DNA of 64,000 nucleotides from the NCBI GenBank assembly GCA_951812925.1, contig OX638370.1:83186004-83250003 (forward strand), written 5' to 3'. A program made the position numbers and the translations under genes. Under the pieces are notes generated by a model. The model was not told the origin of the DNA. It did not search any database and worked only from the letters and a program-made list of their open reading frames with translations. This DNA is from Calliopum simillimum. Lineage: Eukaryota; Arthropoda; Insecta; Diptera; Lauxaniidae. This document shows positions 57,350 through 64,000 of this stretch, one piece after another; positions within the stretch are counted from its first letter, which is position 1, and every line of letters begins with the position of its first letter.

Positions 57350-58234
57350 GGGGAGATGTGTGCACCTTGGTCCGCTTTTCAGTTTTTTCAATGTGCAGGA
57401 TTTTCCAAAAAAGTTCCTTTAGTTTTTTGATTAAGTTATATTTCTACAACGCTTGCAGCATCAAATGACGTGACAATGATATTTCTATGTCTTACCATTG
57501 AGTAGCGATATTACTTTTTCCGTTGCAATCTCAAACGGTCCAAGGTACACCATGCAAGTGTACCTTGGACTATTAAAAATAAAAGAAAATACATTGTATT
57601 TTGGCAATAAATTATGAAATAACCATTTATTATGTAATCAAAAGTAACATTTTTTTCAATAAAAAAAAAAAAAATTAATCATGAACAAAAATTATAAGAC
57701 AAAAAAGTGCATTTAGTAAAAAACAATTAATTAAACAAAAATGGTTGCAAATAAATACATTAATTGCGTAAATAATAATAATATTATTATATTGAGAGGC
57801 GATTATGGCTTCGTGGTTGCCCGTCGAAAAAGACTCGCTGGTCAATAAGCTAGGTCCAAGGTACACACAGACAGCATGTTTTAAAAACTGTCAATACCCA
57901 TAACAGATGTTAATGAAAATACATCTATAGCACACTAAAAGCTTAAAACAATAATTAAACTTGCTTCCTGATGTTGTAAAACTGAAATATTTCAAGTAAG
58001 TTTCTCACAAAACGTTTCGTAGCTTACTCCAAAAACAAATTTTTACACACAAAAAACACTTTTTCCGTTGCTAGTTATACACGCATACAGCTTGACGGTC
58101 TGAAGTCTACTTATATGAGTCACTGGTATGAGTGGAAAATTCCATAGAAGAACATTATCGTACACGTGCAACTGTTGAGTGGCAACCGGCACTCGGACCG
58201 AGGTACACTCGGACCAAGGTACACACATCTCCCC
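57350..58234. mobile_element. MITE with terminal motif repeated internally (CCAAGGTACAC type), TA duplication
   Basis: The left end GGGGAGATGTGTGCACCTTG and GTCCG match the complement of the right end (CGGACCAAGGTACACACATC, TCCCC). TA flanks both sides (57348-57349, 58235-58236). The motif GGTCCAAGGTACAC or its complement also occurs inside at 57537, 57559, 57854 and 58195; the first two form a hairpin. 885 bp, no transposase. The related repeat at 40366-40380 shows the same flanks without the insert, with a single junction. Confidence 0.85.
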
Positions 58235-58629
58235 TATGCCTTTTTTTCTCCCCACCTATTTTATTTTTTTATTACTTGAAGGTATAGAATACGATGACCT
58301 GAACTTCTGGAACATTTTTAAAAAATTACCATAGACTTTCAGGATTGCGATATGGTTTGTGGTTGTTAGTTTTGCTTAAGCTATTTATATACAAATTAAA
58401 AATTAAAATTGAGTCTTAAAACACTTAAGAAAACTTAAAAAAAAAAACACCTGGAAAGTGATGAAATGTTACAAAAAAAAAAAAAAACGACGGAGAATGA
58501 TGAAACGGAGAATGACGAAATGTTGCAAAAATAGTAATATCACAATGAAAACTGGTGGATAGCCCCTGTAATTGTTTATTGATTTACTTTTATAAGGATA
58601 TAATAATATGTTTAGTAATATAAAAAATA

Positions 58630-59047
58630 ACTTACACGGAGAATGATGCACACTTGCGTCCTTTTCAAAATTATTAAACTTAAAAAAAAAAAAACACACG
58701 AACACTAAGGGCCAGTCTTTCAGTGCAAGTTAAACTCATTTTCTGGTTTAAACTAAGTTTAAACTCAGGAATGAGTTTTTCAGTTAATGTTAAACGTTGT
58801 TTAAACTAAGTTTAACTGAACAATATTGGCCGTTTAAATTCCGTTTAACCTATAATTTTGTTTTGACAACTCTTGATAAATAAATCAAAATTGACACATT
58901 TTATAAAAAATAAAACAGGAAAAAACAAATAAATAAATGAATAAAAAAAATCCATATTTTGGAAAAGAAGAACTTATTTCAGTTCTGTAGTTTATTTTTT
59001 GTCTCCTAATATATTTTGAAAATAAGTAATTCACAAACTTCACTTTT
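58630..59047. other. Unassigned, with GTTTAAACT-rich patch
   Basis: 58710-58850 holds GGGCCAGTCTTTCAGTGCAA followed by several AGTTTAAAC/GTTTAAACTAAG words, resembling one end of a MITE whose other end I do not find. Confidence 0.45.
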
Positions 59048-59225
59048 GACCACTATTTAATGTGATCACGTTCTGCATATGATTTTCAATCAGTATGACC
59101 ATGAAATTCCTTAAACATTGAAGCAACCAAGATGCCCTTGGGCAAAGCCTTGATACTGGCTCCCTTTACCAGGCACAAACGTCCCAACCGGGTAAATTTT
59201 TCATTAAATCAGCCTCTTCAGCGGT
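59048..59225 (-). pseudogene. ND-B16.6: NDUFA13/GRIM-19 (ND-B16.6) C-terminal pseudogene fragment
   Basis: NDUFA13 is a small accessory subunit of mitochondrial NADH dehydrogenase (complex I). On minus from 59219 the frame reads EEADLMKNLPGWDVCAW, matching the conserved EEAELMKNVPGWEVGTW segment; after a frameshift it continues KALPKGILVASMFKEFHGHT and D-stop-KSYAERDHIK-stop-W, matching the family end (HxDWKSYAKRAHLKLW). The two stops fall exactly where Trp (TGG to TGA) and Leu (to TAG) are expected. The fragment covers about the last 55 residues. No intron seen, so it may derive from an mRNA copy or from one exon. Upstream codons are unrelated from 59226 on. Confidence 0.88.
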
Positions 59226-59247
59226 GATAAAGTAAATGTAGGTCAAC

Positions 59248-59810
59248 TGAGGAGTAATCGAACAAAAAGTAACATTTCCATGTTTCCTTTTTTTTTCAGA
59301 AATCAATAAAATGTGATTAAAAAAGGTAGCATATTTTTTTTTTAAAATATGTTTATGCATAAATATACACTAAAAAAACTGCCTTACAATCGCGTTTTTA
59401 CACATTTAAAAACTTTCATATTAATGGAGATAACTGAGTTTGAATTTTGGAAATGTTACCTTTTGTCACTAAATGTTGGAAATTTTACTTTTTGATAATC
59501 ATTAAACTGAAATGATGCCTTGTGGGAGCAATAAAAGCAACTGAAAATGTTCGACGAAGACTATGATTAGTGATTAGTATTAAATAGGTAAATGTAATTC
59601 TTCGTCAGAACTACAAAAAAATTTTAAGTGGAGTGGAAATGTTACTTTTTGTTCGGAAATCGACAAAAAACGCGGTTTTCTAGGGAACTGTTATTCTTTG
59701 AACCGCCAAATTCAACTGGAATGTGTAGTTCATAGATTTACATACGATTCTTCAAAAAAAAGCAAAAAGACAAAAACTGAAAATGTTACCTTTTGTTCGA
59801 CTACTCCTCA
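59248..59810. mobile_element. MITE with terminal motif repeated internally (GTAACATTT type)
   Basis: TGAGGAGTAATCGAACAAAA then AGTAACATTT at left; the complement at 59781-59810 differs by two bases (30-bp ends). AAATGTTACCTTTTGT-like words recur inside at 59449 and 59637, with a weaker one at 59470. No transposase. It sits 22 bp from the ND-B16.6 fragment. No clear target duplication. Confidence 0.75.
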
Positions 59811-60060
59811 ACCGTCGAAAAACCAAAACTGACTGAGCTGAAAAAAACACTGAATCTCCTTTGTCTCTTCACTTTCAGTTCTCTATTTACTCAATATCTA
59901 AAAAATTTACAATTAGAATAAGAAAAACTGAGCGGAGATAGTTTTAATTGAGGGACCAACTTCCATGGCTGTCAATTCTATATAAAAAAAAAATTTCAAA
60001 GAGTTAACAAGGAAAAACAGTAAGTGAAATATTTATACAGACCATGTTGTCCAAGCAAAC

Positions 60061-60320
60061 TAAGTGCACTAAAAATTGGTTAGGGACAGGACGGAGAATG
60101 AGTTTTTAGCACTTTATGCTATAATTTCACAATAAAATATTAAAAATATTTTTTTTTTTCAAAGCTATTCGTATAGAAGGTTAAGTATCTGTATTAAATA
60201 GTTAAAATATCAAATTTTAAATTTAAACATGGTTTTGAGCCCCGGGACATTGAATGGTACATTTTTTTATGAGCGTCAACAGTGAGTCAACACTTACAAA
60301 AGTTTTTAGCTTTTTGTAAT
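60061..60320. other. Unassigned AT-rich stretch
   Basis: Nothing recognised. Confidence 0.4.
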
Positions 60321-60322
60321 TA

Positions 60323-61033
60323 CACGGAGAAAAAAAATAGTACTTGCTACTTTATTTCTCATAAATTTTACCAGAATTTCAAGTCAGAATAATGACAACT
60401 TTACACCGAAATAAATTTCTCCTTACTTTTTTAGTCAATTCAGAATGTATTTTTGCTAGTAATTTTTATGAAAAAATTGGCGTGATATTTACCTTACTGT
60501 AAAGTTCAAACAACAAAAAAAATTAACTGACCGGCGCCGGGGTACGAACCCTGGCCCTTCCGTATGATAGTCAGATACATATCCTCTGCGCTGCTCACGC
60601 ATGTGATGTAGAAGCAAAAAAATTTGTATATAAAGAAAATGTCTGTCCAAAAATAGAAATTTTTACTAAAATTATAAAAGTCAAAATGATTTTAAATTTT
60701 TATGATATTTACCTTACTCGAGTAAGGTGACAATTATGACACTCATTTTTGTGCGTGAAAAAAAATAAAGTTATTTTGACTAGAATTATAAATTCAAAAT
60801 GGTCATACATTTTTTTTCTGAAAGTATAAATTACTCTACATAAAGTCAAATTTATAAAATTTAAAGTAAATATTCCTTTATTATTTAACTACATTTTATT
60901 TGTAAATATGACGTTAGGGATCCATGAAATAGTTCAGACGTAAGGTAAATTATACTTGAAATTTAGTGTTGATTACTTTAATTTTTCGACTAGCCAAGTG
61001 GAGTAAAAATTATGATGCTTATTTTTCTCCGTG
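60323..61033. mobile_element. MITE with CACGGAGAAAAA ends, TA-flanked, 711 bp
   Basis: Left CACGGAGAAAAA at 60323, right TTTTTCTCCGTG ending 61033, and TA immediately outside both (60321-60322, 61034-61035). The interior is AT-rich with ACCTTACT/AGTAAGGT words (60491, 60711, 60722) and a tRNA-like sequence on minus (60527-60612). Confidence 0.75.
60527..60612 (-). other. tRNA-like sequence inside the MITE
   Basis: On minus: GCGTGAGCAGCGCAGAGGAT, then a weak stem TGTAT/ATACG, then CCAGGGTTCGTACCCCGGC, a T-arm and Pol III B box, and GCCGGTCA at the 3' end. The D-arm and T-arm look tRNA-derived, but the anticodon loop is too long and no acceptor stem closes well. Probably tRNA-derived (SINE-like), not a working tRNA. 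Confidence 0.45.
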
Positions 61034-61035
61034 TA

Positions 61036-61258
61036 TACGAGAACAAAAATAGACATAAGTTTTTTTTTTTATTGAGGTAACAGAAACTTTAATTTATTTT
61101 TGAATTCTGACCAAATTTGCGTCCACTCCTCCAAAAGGGCTGTTGTTATAGTTTCCTTTTTGGACAACGTGATTATTCTTGTATGAAGCAAAAAAAAAAA
61201 AATAAAAAATCATCCCGAAACCGACACAAAAGTTAGAAGGACTCTTGAAAACTATGTC

Positions 61259-61290
<32 letters not shown>

Positions 61291-61994
61291 TTCATTCCGT
61301 GAACAACCAATGGAGCACTTTTGATTTTACGGAAGGCCCATTTTGGCTAAGGAAACAGGTTTTTTGGTTTGATGAAATGGATACTCTTACAAAAATTTTG
61401 GCGCTTAAATTTTTTTTTGGGGTATAGATAATATTTGCGCCCCAAAATCGATTTTTTTACGTTTTTCAATTACGCGGTCAGAAAAACGATTTTTTACTCA
61501 AAAGCAAGGCATCGAATGAAAAAAGTTCATAGGCAAAAAAAGGTTAGAATTGTCCAAAAAATACGTGTGAATTTTTTCAGAATATTTTTTGAGATATTTT
61601 ATGACTTTTCAAAAATTTATCAAACTGAAAGGTTTTTACTGTTAAGTTCACGTTCGTCAGCAAAATGCTAGATTTACTCAAAACTAAGGCATCTACGAAA
61701 AAATTTCATAAGACGTAAAATAATTAGTAAGTACTTAGTTCTTCATATACCATTATATTGGTAGCATATTTGTGTACTAAAATATTAAATAAAAGTTTAA
61801 AATAACTTATGAAGGTAGATAACTTTTTATTCGGAATAAAAAAAATTTGCTTAGGTATGCTATCTATTAAATACAGTAAATACCGGGAGTGACTGCAACT
61901 TCCAAAAAAAACAGTTTAAAATCAAAATAAGGTGCGTTTTATATTTATAAGACATCTTTTTAATTTTCTTTTAAACCACACCAGAAATGCGGTG
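61036..61994 (+). repeat. Dispersed repeat, third copy of the 29325 family, plus T tract
   Basis: T(20+) run at 61268-61291; GATTTTTTACTCAAAAGCAA at 61489 and TTTTTTCAGAATATTTTTTG at 61574 match 29340-29450 and 35410-35520. Frames across it are not supported as protein. Confidence 0.5.
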
Positions 61995-62136
61995 TTTAAC
62001 AACAAATGGTACTAGGACCAAATGCTCCCGGATTGTTGTTCTTGCACACCGGATCTACCATATTGCCAAATTTGAGCGAAATCGGAGACAAAAAAAAATT
62101 TTGAGCTGATACACTTGGCGTGTTTTGCTTTCTATA
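61995..62136. repeat. Half copy of the 48961 MITE
   Basis: TTGTTCTTGCACACCGGATC, GAGCGAAATCGGAGACAAAA and GGCGTGTTTTGCTT match the right half at 49170-49305. The left arm is missing. Confidence 0.75.
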
Positions 62137-62139
62137 CAT

Positions 62140-62335
62140 AGCAATTGAAGAAGAAACCAATCCGGATGATGAACCTGAGGAACTTTTAGAAGTAATAAAA
62201 AAAAAAAAAAAACAAATAAAACATTTAAAACAAATGAAAATGCATTTGAACCTACCGCGAATTTTTTTAAATCAAAAGGAAATTTCTATGAATCAACCTC
62301 AAATGTTTGTTAAATCAAAAGAAAATATTATTTGA
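62140..62335 (+). pseudogene. Coding-like fragment with acidic then lysine-rich peptide
   Basis: An open frame reads AIEEETNPDDEPEELLEVIK, a run of K from a long A tract, then LNLPRIFLNQKEISMNQPQM. The acidic start has balanced codon use unlike its surroundings, and the half MITE ends just before it. No family recognised; the A tract (62195-62211) may have shifted the frame. It could be a retro-fragment of a host gene. Confidence 0.3.
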
Positions 62336-62780
62336 TTTAAATGCTAATCACATTCAATTTAATAACTTTAAATCAATAGTTTTTCACAGTCAATTAAAAT
62401 TTTGCCTGCGGAGCTAAATCGTTACTCATATCTTTGAATCAACACACTATAGGTCAAAAGGCAAACTTTTTTGGCCAAAATTCAATTTAATTCAATTTTT
62501 ACAAGTATTGCTATGGAGTTTTTGTTGATGCAGTGTAACGGAGAATACTTCAATATAAACAAAAGTGTTTTTTGTTTTGGGAAAAAGTAATTTTCCGTTT
62601 CTCAGCGATGTTGTAAGTATTTGCATTTTAATGCGATAACGCAAAAAAGTCGTGATTTTAACTCCTTTTTTCAATTAATAAAAAGTTATCAAAATAATTT
62701 GTTTTTTTTTTTTAAAAAACAAAAATGAATAAAATTGGTGATGTTATGTACAACACGATTTAGGTCAAAACATTAAAATA
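62336..62780. other. Unassigned AT-rich stretch
   Basis: Nothing recognised. Confidence 0.4.
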
Positions 62781-62782
62781 TA

Positions 62783-64000
62783 AAGGGTGTTTTTTTTAGA
62801 GGTTTGTTTTTCGAATAGAGATAAAACTGGCATTTTGTGGTCAAATCTGGCAACTCTAATGTCATTTATGTTCAGTTTGGTTTGCCATTTCATCATGAAC
62901 AGGTTGACAAAAGAACAACGCTTGAAAATCGTGCAAATTTATTTCGAAAATAATGGTTCAGTTCGCGAAGTTTACCGCAAGCTCCGTCCATTTTATGGTC
63001 GACATAATCGTCCATCAGAGCAATTAATTCGGTTAACCATGGATCGTTTTCGCACTACGTTTACTCTATGTGATAATACGCATCCGCAGAGACGTCGAAC
63101 AGTGCGCACCGAAGAAACAATTGCCGCTGTAGAGCAAAATGTTGAAGAGGACCCGAATGAATCGATTCGCCACCGTGCACAGCAATTGGAGCTTTGTCCA
63201 TCAACTTTATGGAAGATTTTGCGCAAAGATCTTGGCTTGCGACCTTGCAAGATCCAGCTTGTGCAAGAATTAAAGCCGCGAGACCATGCAATGCGTCGTG
63301 ATTTTGGTGTATGGGCCGAAAATGAGATTGATCTCGATGCTGATTTTCATCGCAAAATTTTGTTCAGTGGTGAGGCTCATTTTTGGTTGAATGGCTACGT
63401 CAACAAGCAAAATTGCTGCATTTGGAGTGAAGAGAATCCACATGAGACCCTTGAGACGCCATTACATCCACAAAAACTGACTGTTTGGTGTGCTCTATGG
63501 GCTGGTGGAGTCATTGGGCCATACTTCTTCCGAAATAATGCTGGAGAGTCAGTTACCGTTAATGGAGACCGGCATAGAGCCATGATAACCGACTATTTTG
63601 TTCCCGAATTGGATGGCATGAATGTGGATGAGTTGTGGTTCCAACAAGACGGCGCTACATGCCACACAGCGCATGTCACAATCGATTTATTGAAGGAAAC
63701 ATTCGATGAGCGCATAATTTCGCGGAATGGACCTGTCAATTTGGCCACCAAGATCGTGTGATTTGACACCATTGGATTATTTTCTTTGGGGATATGTGAA
63801 GTCGCTCGTCTACGCCAACAAACCAGAAACGTTAGGGGACTTGGAAGCCAACATTCGTGGCGTTATTGCCGACATACGGCCCCATATGCTCGAAAAAGTG
63901 GTTGTAAAATTGGACCTGTAGAATTGGCTTTATTCGAGCCAGCCGCGGCGGCCATATGCCCGAAATCATATTTAAACATTAATGGCATAAAATTATCCTT
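62783..64000 (+). mobile_element. Tc1/mariner-superfamily element (DDE_3 type), right end beyond window
   Basis: The left end AAGGGTGTTTTTTTTAGAGG follows TA (62781-62782). A 112-bp leader precedes a near-complete transposase gene. The right inverted repeat is not reached at 64000. The older relic at 9108-9425 belongs to the same family. Confidence 0.8.
62895..63982 (+). pseudogene. Tc1/mariner-type (DDE_3) transposase, nearly intact but dead
   Basis: The start at 62895 (MNRLTKEQRLKIVQIYFEN) fits the family; upstream in-frame codons from 62787 are leader. HTH region: IRLTMDRFRTTFTL, VRTEETIAAVEQNV and LELCPSTLWKILRKDLGL. The catalytic domain has FSGEAHFWLNGYVNKQ, where the first catalytic Asp (FSDEAHF) is Gly (codon at about 63367); HPQKLTVWCALWAGGVIGPY; and the second Asp in FQQDGATCHTAH. 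An extra T in the run 63740-63742 shifts the frame before RSCDLTPLDYFLWGYVKSLV (third acidic residue in the new frame). A second extra T near 63903 shifts it again before RASRGGHMPEIIFKH and TAA 63980-63982. Family length is about 350-360 residues. Few other lesions, so it is a young copy. Confidence 0.92.

Larger units (their letters stand above)
57240..60060 (+). repeat. Modular dispersed repeat (ATTCTCCGT family), copy with large insertions
   Basis: Matches 40330-41170 in order: AATCTCCGAAAAATGTACCA, ACGGAGAATGATGAAACGGA, then after an interruption CTGAGCGGAGATAGTTTTA (59929). The insertions are the TA-flanked MITE 57350-58234 and a block (about 58640-59815) with the ND-B16.6 fragment and the 59248 MITE. 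Confidence 0.75.

Noticed and set aside
63061..63291. Minus ORFs inside the 62.9-kb transposase
   Set aside because: Antisense shadows of a clearly recognisable plus-strand coding region.

Overview
This window is eukaryotic, AT-rich, repeat-dominated DNA, most likely intergenic or intronic sequence of a higher fly. Several things suggest a dipteran, with a tephritid-like fruit fly as the best guess: many Tc1/mariner relatives, (CAA/CAG)n and (TTG)n tracts of the kind seen around fly genes, arrays of a GGGCGTGGCACCGCCC-type module, and a broken copy of the nuclear gene for mitochondrial complex I subunit NDUFA13/GRIM-19 (fly ND-B16.6). The genus is not determined. There are no bacterial operons, no CRISPR array and no complete host protein-coding gene. 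Most open reading frames are chance or antisense frames in repeats.

Layout. 0-6 kb: a foldback repeat cut by the window edge, two non-LTR reverse transcriptase relics, and a long-TIR mariner (4196-5861) whose N-terminal ORF is split by a foldback element that carries a second foldback. 6.5-10.2 kb: a repeat with ~140-bp units fused to a mariner C-terminal relic, a DDE_3-type transposase relic, and a 625-bp MULE-like element bounded by a 9-bp target duplication. 10.9-18.4 kb: minisatellite of the CACGCCC module, a pogo/Tigger-like relic, and a 1984-bp hAT-like element that interrupts a minisatellite unit with an 8-bp duplication. 18.4-26.8 kb: foldbacks, a ~127-bp array, a MITE with GGGGTAATGTCGTGCA repeated inside it, and a second copy of the 140-bp-unit element. 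26.8-36.9 kb: mostly unassigned AT-rich sequence, two tRNA-like stretches, microsatellites.

37-47 kb: a 1.6-kb TIR element holding another foldback copy, a modular dispersed repeat, a more complex low-copy region (41.7-43.3 kb), and a mariner with near-intact ends but a ruined ORF (46112-47268). 47.3-48.9 kb looks low-copy and carries the only plausible host exons: a 40-nt microexon-like segment on the minus strand and a short ATG exon with a splice donor on the plus strand. 48.9-56.6 kb is a dense cluster of inverted repeats, including a 1.28-kb near-perfect hairpin, a foldback with GC-rich core, a Ty3/gypsy integrase relic and a repeat family carrying a conserved ~50-codon ORF. 57.2-62.3 kb holds two more MITEs with iterated terminal motifs, the ND-B16.6 pseudogene fragment and a MITE containing a tRNA-like sequence. 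From 62.8 kb to the edge is a nearly complete Tc1/mariner-type transposase gene, dead through two one-base frameshifts and loss of its first catalytic Asp.

How it fits together: nothing here forms a working pathway. The value lies in the nesting order of elements and target duplications read directly from the sequence, and in a recurring architecture in which three unrelated small DNA elements repeat their own terminal motif internally. All family assignments come from recognition of protein motifs and ends by eye; no database search was run.
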